Assembly: GCF_009078285.1 (NCBI RefSeq)
Contig: NZ_RQSP01000013.1
Span: 1-61,284, forward strand
DNA: 61,284 nucleotides
Origin: Bifidobacterium jacchi
Lineage (GTDB): Bacteria; Actinomycetota; Actinomycetes; Actinomycetales; Bifidobacteriaceae
Direction: 5' to 3'
Position numbers and translations under genes: made by a program. The notes under the pieces were generated by a model, which saw only the letters and a list, made by a program, of their open reading frames with translations, was not told where the DNA came from and did not search any database. Below, one piece after another: positions 10,369-19,324 of this stretch (position 1 is the first letter of the stretch; every line of letters begins with the position of its first letter).

Positions 10369-10488
10369 TGTCCTGCGTCAGAAGGCCGTTGAATGCATTC
10401 CCAACTCCCCCATGTCAGCGGAGCCGGCCCGCGAAGCGGGACAGAGGGGCAGTCGATTCATCAACGAACTTCTGACGCTGGACACTAG
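10365..10488. mobile_element. MITE-like dispersed element, copy 1 (inverted relative to copies 2 and 3)
   Basis: A 124-bp element bounded by CTAGTGTCCTGCGTCAGAAG on the left and its near-perfect inverse on the right, one mismatch in 20. Internally it carries a GCCCGCGAAGCGGG hairpin. Its reverse complement matches the copy at 50981 and the partial copy at 61183. It has no coding capacity. The ends begin with the palindrome CTAG, so a CTAG or TA target duplication cannot be told apart from the repeat itself. The TAG at 10366-10368 is the stop codon of the upstream gene. Confidence 0.78.
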
Positions 10489-10524
10489 CGATCAGCTGGC
10501 TTCACCTGGGCGATCGCCAGGCGA

Positions 10525-11862
10525 TCACAGACGAGGCAGGTACTTCTTGAGCTCGTACGGCGTGACCTGACGACGATACTCCTCCCACTCCTGACGCTTG
10601 TTGCGCAGAAAGTACTCGAAGGCATGCTCGCCAAGCACTCCGGCGACGAAGTCGGACTTCTCCATGATCCTGAGCGCGGCATCCAACGATTCGGGCAGCG
10701 GCTGGATGCCCATCGCCTGACGTTCCGCGTCGGTCAGCTCCCACACGTCGTCGCTGGTCGGCTCGCCGAGCGTCATCTGCTGCTCGATGCCGTCCAGACC
10801 GGCCGCCAGCAGCACCGAGTACGCAAGATACGGGTTCGCGACCGGATCGAGCGCACGGAACTCCATGCGCGCAGAATTGCCCTTGCCGGGCTTGTACTGC
10901 GGGATGCGCAGCAGAGCGGAGCGGTTGTTGTGGCCCCAGCAGATGTAGCTCGGCGCCTCGTTGCCGCCCCACAGGCGCTTGTACGAGTTGACGTACTGAT
11001 CGGTGACCGCGCAGATCTCCGCCGCATGATAGAGGATGCCGGCGGCGAACTGACGGGCGGTCAACGACATGTTGAACTCCTGACCCGCCTCGTAGAACGC
11101 GTTCGTATCCCCCTCGAACAGGCTCAGATGCGTGTGCATGCCGGAGCCGGGCGCATCGGCGAACGGCTTGGGCATGAAGCTCGCATGGATGCCGCGTTCC
11201 AGCGAGATCTCCTTGACGACCGTGCGGAACGTCATGATGTTGTCGGCCGTGGTGAGGGCATCGGCGTAGCGCAGATCGATCTCGTTCTGTCCCGGACCGG
11301 CCTCGTGGTGCGAATACTCCACGGAAATGCCCATCTGTTCGAGCATGTTCACGGTGGCGCGACGGAAATCCATGCCGGGGCTGCGCGGCACATGATCGAA
11401 ATAGCCGCCCTCGTCGATCGGCGTGGGCGTCTTGGACCAGTCATCCTGAGATTCAAACAGATAGAATTCGATCTCGGGATGCACATAGAACGTGAATCCC
11501 TTCTCCTTGGCCTTCGCGAGCGCGCGCTTGAGCACATGCCGCGGATCACCCAACGAGGGTTCGCCGTCCGGCGTCAGAATGTCGCAGAACATGCGGGCCG
11601 TGCCCTGCGGGCCTCCACGCCACGGCAAGATCTGGAACGTCGAAGGATCCGGCTGGACGATCATGTCGTCCTCGGAGACGCGCGTCATGCCTTCGATGGC
11701 GGAACCGTCGAATCCGAGCCCCTCCTCGAACGCGGCCTCCAGCTCGGCAGGCGCAATGGCCACTGACTTGAGCGTTCCAAGCACATCGGTGAACCACAAC
11801 CGAATAAAGCGCACGTCGCGTTCCTCGACCGTGCGCAGAGCAAACTCCTGCTGTTTATCCAT
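10525..11862 (-). CDS. glnA: Glutamine synthetase, type I alpha-like
   Basis: Condenses ammonia and glutamate to glutamine with ATP in the cytoplasm. The 445-residue length fits the short GSI-alpha group. Visible motifs are DGSAIEGM near residue 55, the metal/ATP region PEIEFYLFE, the glutamate-binding GSGMHTHLSLF, and NRSALLRIPQYK. The adenylylation loop seen in GSI-beta enzymes (NLYDLPPEE-like) is absent, so control by GlnE is not expected. The start ATG has only a weak ribosome-binding site. The his operon lies nearby on the same strand, separated by the oppositely oriented DUF2252 gene. Confidence 0.95.
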   Translation of the reverse strand: MDKQQEFALRTVEERDVRFIRLWFTDVLGTLKSVAIAPAELEAAFEEGLGFDGSAIEGMTRVSEDDMIVQPDPSTFQILPWRGGPQGTARMFCDILTPDGEPSLGDPRHVLKRALAKAKEKGFTFYVHPEIEFYLFESQDDWSKTPTPIDEGGYFDHVPRSPGMDFRRATVNMLEQMGISVEYSHHEAGPGQNEIDLRYADALTTADNIMTFRTVVKEISLERGIHASFMPKPFADAPGSGMHTHLSLFEGDTNAFYEAGQEFNMSLTARQFAAGILYHAAEICAVTDQYVNSYKRLWGGNEAPSYICWGHNNRSALLRIPQYKPGKGNSARMEFRALDPVANPYLAYSVLLAAGLDGIEQQMTLGEPTSDDVWELTDAERQAMGIQPLPESLDAALRIMEKSDFVAGVLGEHAFEYFLRNKRQEWEEYRRQVTPYELKKYLPRL

Positions 11863-11992
11863 AGCGCATAGTGTCCCACGCGTTTATTTCGACGAGTTAA
11901 CATAACACCGAACCAGCGGCAATTCAGCGGCAATTCGGCGATGATTCAACGGCGGTTCACCCTATCGCGCGTCGCGGCGTATCCTTGAACCC

Positions 11993-13531
11993 ATGACCAG
12001 CATCACAGGCACCGACGCTGCGCAAGCGACCGCAGACGACAGCCGAGCAACAGCCCCCGCAGCGAGCACAACCACCGCAACCGCCGCAGCGAGCACAGCA
12101 ACCGCACAGGCACCCATGCAGACACCCATCGATCTGGACTGGCATCAGGCGGAACGCCCCATGGAACGAGCGCGAGCCGGCGTGTCGGCGCGCAGCCGTG
12201 CCTCGCTGGAAAGCCACGCCGTCTGGCAGGTGCGCGACGAGCGTCGAGACGTCATCGCGCTGCTGGAGGAGCAGTCACGCACACGCGTGCCCGAACTGGT
12301 GCCGTTGCGCTACTACCGGATGAGCGATTCGGCGTTCACGTTCTATCGAGGCACCGCGCTGATCATGGCCAACGATCTGGCGCGCACCCCCGTATCCGGC
12401 ATCCCCGTGCAGGCGTGCGGCGACGCGCATATCGGCAATTTCGGCATGTTCCGCTCCCCCGGCGACCGGCTGGTGTTCGACATCAACGATTTCGACGAAA
12501 CGTCCACCGGCCCCTGGGAATGGGACGTCAAGCGGCTCGCCGTGTCGGTGGAGATCTGCGGCCGGGCCAACGGCATCGCGCCGAAGGACCGCCGGGCGGC
12601 CGTCGAACGGTGCGTGCACTCCTATCGCGATCATATCCGGCAGTTTTCGCAGATGGATTTTCTCGACGTCTGGTACGACCATCTTGACGTCGAAGCGGCG
12701 CTTGACCATTATGAGTCCACGGTGAACGGCAAGCGCAACCGCACGCTGCGCGATGCCGCCATGCGCGCGGCGGCACGCGATTCGGATGCGGCCGCGGCCA
12801 AACTCACCTACGTCGACGGCCGTCATCTGCGGTTCCATTCCAAACCGCCGGCATTGGTACCGATCAGCGAACTTGACGACTACGCCGATCTCCACGCGCT
12901 TGAGGCACGACTGGAGACGCTGTTCGACAGCTATCGGCACAGCCTGTACGAGGACCGGCGCTATGTGCTCGACCGCTATCAATACCACGATACGGCGCGC
13001 AAGGTGGTGGGCGTCGGCTCGGTGGGCACGCGGGCGTGGGTGTCGATCCTCACCGGTCGCGGATTGGATGATCCGCTGATGCTGCAGATGAAGGAGGCGC
13101 AGGAGTCGGTGCTGGAGCGTTTCTGCGGGCGCAGTCCGTACGCGACGCATGGCGAACGCGTGGTGCAGGGGCAGAAGCTCATCCAATCCACCGCCGACGT
13201 GCTGCTCGGCTGGGCCAGCTTCACCGCGGAGGACGGGCGCAAACGCGACTATTACGTGCGTCAGTTCTGGAATGGCAAGGGATCGATCGATCTTGATCAT
13301 CTCAACGCGCTCGGATTGTCCGATCTCGGCCGCATGTGCGCATGGTGTCTCGCGCACGCCCACGCGCGAACCGGCGACTCGATCGCCATCGCCAACTATC
13401 TGGGCGGCACCGACGAGTTCGATCAGGCGATCGCATCGTTCGCGGTCTCCTATGCCGAGCAGAACGAAGCCGACTACGCGCTGTTCAAGCGGCTCATCAA
13501 AGCCGGCGAACTGCCCTGCTCGAAGAGGTAG
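11993..13531 (+). CDS. DUF2252 family protein
   Basis: A 512-residue protein with hallmarks of DUF2252, whose members have a kinase-like fold but no settled function. CGDAHIGNFGMF (about 139-150) resembles a catalytic loop, FDINDFDET (about 161-169) a metal-binding motif, and GPWEWDVKRLAVS follows. The N-terminal ~40 residues are Ala/Thr low complexity and may be mis-started; SARSRASLESH (near 65) is where conservation should begin. No ribosome-binding site is evident at the ATG. It is divergent from glnA and convergent with hisA, leaving 13 bp between stops. Confidence 0.85.
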   Translation: MTSITGTDAAQATADDSRATAPAASTTTATAAASTATAQAPMQTPIDLDWHQAERPMERARAGVSARSRASLESHAVWQVRDERRDVIALLEEQSRTRVPELVPLRYYRMSDSAFTFYRGTALIMANDLARTPVSGIPVQACGDAHIGNFGMFRSPGDRLVFDINDFDETSTGPWEWDVKRLAVSVEICGRANGIAPKDRRAAVERCVHSYRDHIRQFSQMDFLDVWYDHLDVEAALDHYESTVNGKRNRTLRDAAMRAAARDSDAAAAKLTYVDGRHLRFHSKPPALVPISELDDYADLHALEARLETLFDSYRHSLYEDRRYVLDRYQYHDTARKVVGVGSVGTRAWVSILTGRGLDDPLMLQMKEAQESVLERFCGRSPYATHGERVVQGQKLIQSTADVLLGWASFTAEDGRKRDYYVRQFWNGKGSIDLDHLNALGLSDLGRMCAWCLAHAHARTGDSIAIANYLGGTDEFDQAIASFAVSYAEQNEADYALFKRLIKAGELPCSKR

Positions 13532-13544
13532 GTGGCGCTGCCGC

Positions 13545-14270
13545 CTATTTGGCGACTTGCAGCGCCTCTTCGAGCGTGAACGCGCGCGCGTACAGCGACT
13601 TGCCGAGTATGGCCGAATCCACGCCGAGTCCGTCAAGCGTGCGAATGGCGCGCAGATCGTCGAGGCTGCTGATGCCGCCCGACGCCGTTACCTTGGCATC
13701 CGTGCGCTCGGCCACCTCGCGCAAAAGATCGATGTTCGGCCCGGACATCATGCCGTCACGGGTCACATCGGTCACCACATAGCGCGAGCAGCCGACCGAA
13801 TCCAGGAACGCCATCGTTTCAAACAGATCGCCGCCTTCCTTGACCCATCCTCGGGCGGCAAGCGTGTGGCCGCGCACGTCGAGGCCGACCGCCACACGGT
13901 CGCCATAGCGTCGAATCGCCTCGGCGGTCCATTCAGGGTTCTCCAAGGCCGCGGTGCCGATGTTGACGCGCGCCGCGCCCGCCTCCAACGCGGCGTCGAG
14001 TGACGCGTCATCGCGCACGCCACCGCTCATTTCGATGTTGACCTTGTCGCCGAGCTCATGGACGATCTCGCGCAGGCATGAGCGATTGTCGCCAGTGCCG
14101 AACGCGGCGTCCAGATCGACCAGATGAATCCACTGGGCGCCCGAATCCACCCAGGTGCGGGCGGCATCGAGCGGCGAGCCGTAATCGGTTTCGGACCCGG
14201 ATTCGCCCTGACGAAGACGCACGGCCTTGCCGTCGCGTACGTCAACGGCGGGGAGCAGTGTCAGTGCCAT
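13545..14270 (-). CDS. hisA: Phosphoribosyl isomerase A (HisA, PriA-type)
   Basis: Isomerises ProFAR to PRFAR in histidine synthesis. In many actinobacteria the same enzyme (PriA) also does the TrpF step, so dual function is possible here. The 241-residue (beta/alpha)8 barrel has its first catalytic Asp in [13 protein letters not shown] (about residue 9), the second in [12 protein letters not shown], and phosphate-binding [10 protein letters not shown]. The frame is open upstream to 14375, but ATG 14270 has AAAGGG at a good distance and starts exactly at the conserved [10 protein letters not shown]. It is the last gene of the his run, about 200 bp after hisH. Confidence 0.95.
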   Translation of the reverse strand: MALTLLPAVDVRDGKAVRLRQGESGSETDYGSPLDAARTWVDSGAQWIHLVDLDAAFGTGDNRSCLREIVHELGDKVNIEMSGGVRDDASLDAALEAGAARVNIGTAALENPEWTAEAIRRYGDRVAVGLDVRGHTLAARGWVKEGGDLFETMAFLDSVGCSRYVVTDVTRDGMMSGPNIDLLREVAERTDAKVTASGGISSLDDLRAIRTLDGLGVDSAILGKSLYARAFTLEEALQVAK

Positions 14271-14424
14271 GATGATCCCTTTCTTCTGTTGTGCATGAGA
14301 TATTTGTGGATACGATGTTGTGCATGCGCTATTCTGCGGCATCTTCTCTGCTGTATGTGCAAGCTGCCAGTCCATGCCGATCGTTCAGACCGATCGTTCA
14401 GACCGCCCTTACGGCAATCCATCA

Positions 14425-14455
14425 TGACGTCACCGCCGCATTGGGGCGGTGACGT
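14425..14455. other. Intercistronic hairpin between hisH and hisA
   Basis: Arms GACGTCACCGCC (14426-14437) and GGCGGTGACGTC (14444-14455) are exact inverse repeats around a 6-nt loop, just after the hisH stop on the minus strand. No T-run follows, so an mRNA-stabilising or processing hairpin is as likely as a terminator. A direct duplication of CGATCGTTCAGAC lies beside it at about 14383-14408. Confidence 0.55.
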
Positions 14456-14467
14456 CCGCCCGCACGC

Positions 14468-15115
14468 CTAGAGGACGGCGACCCAGTTGCGCAGCAGACG
14501 CGCCCCGGCCTCGGCCGACTTCTCGGGATGGAACTGGGTGGCGAACAGCGGACCGCGCTCATAGGCAGCGACGAAACGGCTGCGGCCATAGTCGCACCAG
14601 GTGACGCGCTGTGCGGCCGAGCCGAAATCGATCTCAAGCCCGCTCACGTCGGCCGGCGACGCATCCGTGGCCGCATAGGAGTGGACGAAGTAGAACCGCT
14701 CCCCCTCCACGCCGTCAAGCAGCACGCTCGATTCGGCGGCGTCGACCGTGTCCCATCCCATATGCGGCACGACATCGGCGTCAAGCAGCGACACACTGCC
14801 ATCGATCAACCCCAGACCGGATTGCCGCTCGCCATGCTCGCTGCCCGACGAGAACATGATCTGCTCGCCGACGCACACGCCAAGCACCGGTCGGCCGGCA
14901 CGCAGACGGTCAACGATGACGCGATCGCCGCGCACCTGCCGTAGCCCCTCCATGCACGCGCCGAACGCGCCGACGCCGGGAACCACCAGTCCGTCAGCCT
15001 CCAACGCCGAGCGATAGTCGGACGTGAGCGCAACGTCGAGCTTGAGATTCGCGAGCGCACGCACCATCGATCTGACGTTGCCGAATCCGTAGTCGAACAC
15101 CACCACCGAAGTCAT
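14468..15115 (-). CDS. hisH: Imidazole glycerol phosphate synthase subunit HisH
   Basis: Glutaminase subunit that releases ammonia from glutamine and channels it to HisF; hisF is not in this window. The 215-residue class I amidotransferase shows oxyanion strand PGVGAFGACMEGL (about 46-58), the nucleophile cysteine in GVCVGEQIMF, and the His-Glu pair in ATQFHPEKS near the C-terminus. It starts ATGACTTCGGT after an AGAAAGG-type site and lies 80 nt downstream of the uncharacterised acidic protein gene. Confidence 0.95.
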   Translation of the reverse strand: MTSVVVFDYGFGNVRSMVRALANLKLDVALTSDYRSALEADGLVVPGVGAFGACMEGLRQVRGDRVIVDRLRAGRPVLGVCVGEQIMFSSGSEHGERQSGLGLIDGSVSLLDADVVPHMGWDTVDAAESSVLLDGVEGERFYFVHSYAATDASPADVSGLEIDFGSAAQRVTWCDYGRSRFVAAYERGPLFATQFHPEKSAEAGARLLRNWVAVL

Positions 15116-15195
15116 AGCCAGCCTTTCTTGCCTATTGTCGTCTCCGCCGTCATCGTCAGCGCATCGGCGCAGCGACGGCTTTCCATCGCGATCAG

Positions 15196-15954
15196 CTACC
15201 TGCTGGATTGCGCTGAGCCGCCGCGTCCGAACCGCATATGCTCGGCCAGCACCTTCATCGCCTCGTCGTGGGTCATGTCGGCGGTCTCCTCGATCGGCAT
15301 ATGTTGCCGAAGGGAGTCGAGCGTATCGATGCCGAGCATGAGGTCCTCCACGAACGACGGTGTGGAGCTGAACAGGATCGGCGGCGGGAACTGCCGTCCG
15401 GGATTGCCGCGAAAGTACAGCGTGGCCTCAAGCTTGTCGGCTCGGTTCACTGCGAGGACCACCGACATGCCCGCAACCACGGTCGTCAGATCCTTGGCGG
15501 CGTTTTCGGGACCGTCGCCGTCAAGATTGTGCAATACCGCCACCGCACCCTGCGGAGAGCCGATGCAGGATGCGGCGATGTCGGACAGTTCGCAGAACGC
15601 GGCGAGCAGCCTTGCCGAGGACAGTCTGGTGATGATGATCGCGGCTTTCGCCTTGTTGCCAAGCAGTCCGTCCAGTTCGCTTTCGAATCCGGTCTCCAGA
15701 TCGGGTTCCAGTGAGGAGGCGTCGTCCGGTACGTCAGCGGCTGCGGCGTCGTCCGCCGATGCAGCCGAATCGGCCGCATCGGAAGCATCAGAGGCGGCAT
15801 CGGTCGCGGCATCGGCATCCGAGGCGAATTCCTTCTCGAATCCGGCAAGCGCCGCATCCAGCTCCTCGTCGCTGAAATGCAGGTCATCGTTATGCGTGTC
15901 GTCGCCGTTCAGGTCGCCACGATTCGCATTGTCGTTATGCAGGTCGTCGCTCAT
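15196..15954 (-). CDS. Uncharacterised acidic protein between hisB and hisH
   Basis: A 252-residue protein I do not recognise as an enzyme. The first ~90 residues are very acidic and low complexity (Asp/Asn/Ala/Ser-rich). A folded-looking domain follows: AKAAIIITRLSSARLLAAFC, then SCIGSPQGAVAVLHNLDGDG, ending in DTLDSLRQHMPIEETADMTHDEAMKVLAEH. ATG 15954 shares one base with the hisB stop (TGATG), so it is translationally coupled to hisB. A longer frame to 16206 is only hisB shadow. The fixed position and coupling suggest a histidine- or glutamine-related accessory, but that is inference. Confidence 0.8.
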   Translation of the reverse strand: MSDDLHNDNANRGDLNGDDTHNDDLHFSDEELDAALAGFEKEFASDADAATDAASDASDAADSAASADDAAAADVPDDASSLEPDLETGFESELDGLLGNKAKAAIIITRLSSARLLAAFCELSDIAASCIGSPQGAVAVLHNLDGDGPENAAKDLTTVVAGMSVVLAVNRADKLEATLYFRGNPGRQFPPPILFSSTPSFVEDLMLGIDTLDSLRQHMPIEETADMTHDEAMKVLAEHMRFGRGGSAQSSR

Positions 15955-16556
15955 CACAGCGCGCCTTTCGTACTGGGAATCAGCCCCTGGATTCGCGGAT
16001 CCGGTTCGACGGCGAAGCGCAGCGCCCGAGCGAGCGCCTTGAATTCGGCTTCGGCGATGTGATGCGGATCGCGACCGGCGAGCACCTGCATATGCAGGCA
16101 GATGCCGGCGTGCATGGCGATCGACTCCATGACGTGGCGCACCAGCGAGCCGGTGAAATGGCCACCGATCATGCAGTATTCGAAGCCTGCCGGCTCGCCG
16201 GAGCACACGCAGTACGGACGGCCGGAGATGTCGACCACGGCCTTGGCGAGCGCCTCATCCAGTGGCACGGTGGCGTCGGCGAATCGCCGGATGCCACGCT
16301 TGTCGCCGAGTGCCTGACGCAATGCCTCGCCGAACACGATGGCCGTGTCCTCCACGGTGTGGTGTACGTCGACGTCGGTGTCGCCATGCGCGTGGATCGT
16401 CAGGTCGATCAGCGCATGCTTGCCGAGCGCGGTCATCATATGGTTGTAGAACGGCACGGATGTGTCGATGTCGGTCTTGCCGGTCCCGTCGAGGTCCAGC
16501 GTCAGTTCGATATGCGATTCGCTGGTCTCGCGAACGATATGCGCGGTGCGCGCCAT
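15954..16556 (-). CDS. hisB: Imidazoleglycerol-phosphate dehydratase
   Basis: Dehydrates imidazoleglycerol phosphate to imidazoleacetol phosphate, the step between HisH/HisF and HisC. The 200-residue monofunctional enzyme shows the two manganese-binding His clusters: [12 protein letters not shown] (about residues 67-78) and the later [21 protein letters not shown] and [11 protein letters not shown] are also typical. ATG 16556 ([11 protein letters not shown]) is preceded by GGAGGGC; the frame is open to 16637 but without support. It overlaps the next gene by one base. Confidence 0.96.
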   Translation of the reverse strand: MARTAHIVRETSESHIELTLDLDGTGKTDIDTSVPFYNHMMTALGKHALIDLTIHAHGDTDVDVHHTVEDTAIVFGEALRQALGDKRGIRRFADATVPLDEALAKAVVDISGRPYCVCSGEPAGFEYCMIGGHFTGSLVRHVMESIAMHAGICLHMQVLAGRDPHHIAEAEFKALARALRFAVEPDPRIQGLIPSTKGAL

Positions 16557-16679
16557 GAATGCCCTCCTGTAGAGCTTGTATGAGCCTGTATGAGCTGTAG
16601 CCGTATAGGCTGTATTGCCGGCCGGTGCCGGCAGCATGCGTTGAGCATAGCCGCCGGCACCGCTATCGATTCGACTCGG

Positions 16680-17837
16680 TCATCTGCTCTCCGCAAGCCG
16701 CAGCACCTCGCTGAACGCCTCGCGGAATCGCGCCATTTCGTCGTCGGTGCCCATGCACACGCGCAGCCAGCCGTCCGGGCCGACGTCGCGGATGAGCACG
16801 CCTCGTTCCAGCAGCGACCTGAAGATGAAGTCGCGATCGTCGAACACGCCGAAGTACACGAAATTCGATTCGGAGTGGGCTACGGTGAGCGCGGCACCCT
16901 TGTAGGTCTGTTGTGCAAGCCACGCGGCGGTCTGCTCACGCGTCTGGCGCAGGTGCGCGACGGTGCTCAGCTGTTCGTCGGTGTGCTCGAGGGCAGCCAG
17001 TGCGGCGGCCTGGGTCACGGCGGAGAGATGATACGGCATGCGCACGATGCGCAGCGAATCGATGATGCCCTTGTTCGCCGCGACGTAGCCGACGCGGGCG
17101 CCCGCAAAGGCGAACGCCTTGCTCATGGTGCGGCTGACGGCGATGTTCGGATGCTTGTCGATCAGCGTGACCGCGGAGGGCACGCCCGGCGTGCGGAATT
17201 CCACATACGCCTCGTCCACGACGAGAATCGGATGCACGCCGTCTGCCGCGCCGTCCACCGACGCCTGCTCGCAGGCCTCCAGCAGCTGCGTGGTCTCATC
17301 CATCGACAGCGGCGTTCCGGTCGGATTGTTCGGACTGGTGACCAGCACGATGGACGGCCGGACCTCGCCGATGGCGGCGACCGCCCGTTCGATGTTGAGC
17401 GTGAAATCGTCGTTGCGCGGCACGGTCACCCACTGGGTGAAGGTGTCCCGCGCGTATTCGGGATACATCGAATACGTCGGCGCGAAGCCGAGCGCCTTGC
17501 GTCCCGGCCCGCCGAACGCCTGAAAGATCTGCAGCATGATCTCGTTGGAGCCGTTCGCGGCCCACAGCTGGTCGACCGCGAGGCGCGTGTCGGACTCCTT
17601 GGCGAGGTAGTCGCTGAACGCGCGTCGCAGCGCGATGTGCTCGCGGTCGGGATAGCGGTTGAGCGTCGGGGCGATGTCGCGCACGCGGCGTGCGATGTCG
17701 TCGCACACGTCGGGGTTCGGCGCATAGGGGTTCTCGTTGACGTTGAGGCACACCGGCACGTCAAGCTGCGGGGCGCCGTACGGCTCCTCGCCGATCAGAT
17801 CGTTGCGCAGCGGCAGATTGGAAGGGATCGCGCTCAC
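16680..17837 (-). CDS. hisC: Histidinol-phosphate aminotransferase
   Basis: PLP-dependent class I/II aminotransferase making histidinol phosphate. The 385-residue protein has LNVNENPYAPNPDV near the N-terminus, cofactor-contacting LVTSPNNPTGTPLS, DEAYVEF, and the Schiff-base lysine in SRTMSKAFAFAG. It starts with GTG at 17837 inside a GTGA overlap with the hisD stop, indicating coupled translation. About 120 bp containing a GCCGGTGCCGGC/GCCGGCACCG hairpin separate it from hisB. Confidence 0.95.
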   Translation of the reverse strand: MSAIPSNLPLRNDLIGEEPYGAPQLDVPVCLNVNENPYAPNPDVCDDIARRVRDIAPTLNRYPDREHIALRRAFSDYLAKESDTRLAVDQLWAANGSNEIMLQIFQAFGGPGRKALGFAPTYSMYPEYARDTFTQWVTVPRNDDFTLNIERAVAAIGEVRPSIVLVTSPNNPTGTPLSMDETTQLLEACEQASVDGAADGVHPILVVDEAYVEFRTPGVPSAVTLIDKHPNIAVSRTMSKAFAFAGARVGYVAANKGIIDSLRIVRMPYHLSAVTQAAALAALEHTDEQLSTVAHLRQTREQTAAWLAQQTYKGAALTVAHSESNFVYFGVFDDRDFIFRSLLERGVLIRDVGPDGWLRVCMGTDDEMARFREAFSEVLRLAESR

Positions 17838-19231
17838 AGCAGACCGGCCTCCTTCTCCTGCTCACGAAGCGTGGACTTGTCGTACGGGTCGCGCACGAAT
17901 CGCGACAGCACGCACTCGCCGTGGGCGGGCAGATCCTCGGACACCGCGAACGCGTTGATGCGCGCCGCCAGAGCCTTGAGGCCCTCCTCGTCGTATTCGA
18001 TGACCTCGACGGGCTTCATGAACGTGTGCACGCCGAGTCCGGCGGCGAAACGGGCGGTGCCGCCGGTGGGCAGCACATGGTTGGAGCCGGACATGTAGTC
18101 GCCGAGCGGCACCGGCGAATACGGACCACGGAAGATCGCGCCGGCGTTCTTGATGCGCTTGACGACCGCATCGGCGTCGGCGGTCTGGATTTCGAGGTGC
18201 TCGGCCGCGTAGGCGTTGGCCGCGTCGATCGACTGGTCGAGACCGTCGGTCAGCACGATGGCCGACTGGCGACCGGACAGGGACGTGTGGACGCGCTCGG
18301 CGTGTTCGGTGCGCGGAACGCGATATGCGAGGCTCTCCTGAACCTTGTCGGCGATTTCCTCGGAGTCGGTGAACAGCACGGAACCGGCGAGCTCGTCATG
18401 CTCGGCCTGACCGATCAGATCGGCCGCCACAAGGCTCGGGTCGGCGGTACTGTCGGCGATGATGCCGATCTCGGTGGGACCTGCCACCGCGTCGATGCCG
18501 ACGAAACCGGAGACCAGCGACTTCGCGGTGGCCACGAAGATGTTGCCCGGGCCGGTGATCTTGTCGACCGGGTCGCACAGCACGTCACCATCCTGAGGCT
18601 CGCTGCCCTTGGCTCCGTAGGCGAACATGGCGATGGCCTGGGCACCGCCGACCGCATAGACCTCGTGCACGCCGAGGATGGCGCAGGTGGCGAGGATGGT
18701 CCGGTTCGGCAGTCCTTCGGCATCGTCGCGCGCGGGCGGCGTGGCGATGGCAAGCGATTCGACGCCGGCCGCCTGTGCGGGCACGACGTTCATGATGACC
18801 GAACTGGGATACACCGCCTTGCCGCCGGGCACGTACAGGCCGACGCGCTGAATGGGGATCCAGCGTTCGGCGACGCGGGCGCCGGGAGCCAGATCGGTGT
18901 GGAAATCCTTCGGCACCTGGTTGGCTGCGACGGCACGCGCGCGACGCACCGACTCCTCGATGGCCGACCTGACTTCGGGGTCCAATGCCGCGAGCGCCTT
19001 GTCGAACTCCTCGACGGGCACGCGCAGATGCGTGGGCCGCACATGGTCGAACTTCTCCTCGAAGTCGCGCAGCGAGGCCGCGCCGCGCTCCTTGACGTCC
19101 TCAAGAATCGGGCGCACCAGATCGGTGGCCTCGGACGTGCCCATGGCGGCGCGCGGCATGGCGGCCAGCAGCTCGGCGCGGGACAGCTTCCGCCCGCGAA
19201 GGTCGATGATTCGCATGATGTTCTCGCTCAT
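17834..19231 (-). CDS. hisD: Histidinol dehydrogenase
   Basis: Zinc- and NAD-dependent four-electron oxidation of histidinol to histidine, the last pathway step, encoded first in this operon. The 465-residue protein carries YVPGGKAVYPSSV, KITGPGNIFVATAK, GPTEIGIIAD, and the metal-region SGSNHVLPTGGTARF. The start is ATG 19231 with AGGGCG upstream; MRIIDLRG at 19216 is an alternative. The stop overlaps the hisC GTG. hisG, hisI, hisE and hisF are not in the window. Confidence 0.96.
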   Translation of the reverse strand: MSENIMRIIDLRGRKLSRAELLAAMPRAAMGTSEATDLVRPILEDVKERGAASLRDFEEKFDHVRPTHLRVPVEEFDKALAALDPEVRSAIEESVRRARAVAANQVPKDFHTDLAPGARVAERWIPIQRVGLYVPGGKAVYPSSVIMNVVPAQAAGVESLAIATPPARDDAEGLPNRTILATCAILGVHEVYAVGGAQAIAMFAYGAKGSEPQDGDVLCDPVDKITGPGNIFVATAKSLVSGFVGIDAVAGPTEIGIIADSTADPSLVAADLIGQAEHDELAGSVLFTDSEEIADKVQESLAYRVPRTEHAERVHTSLSGRQSAIVLTDGLDQSIDAANAYAAEHLEIQTADADAVVKRIKNAGAIFRGPYSPVPLGDYMSGSNHVLPTGGTARFAAGLGVHTFMKPVEVIEYDEEGLKALAARINAFAVSEDLPAHGECVLSRFVRDPYDKSTLREQEKEAGLL

Positions 19232-19324
19232 ATCGCCCTATCGTACCAACGTCATGTCACGAATGATCGGCGATTGGGCCGCAACCACTCGAATCGTGAG
19301 ATATTCCATCCGTCGAGCGTATGG

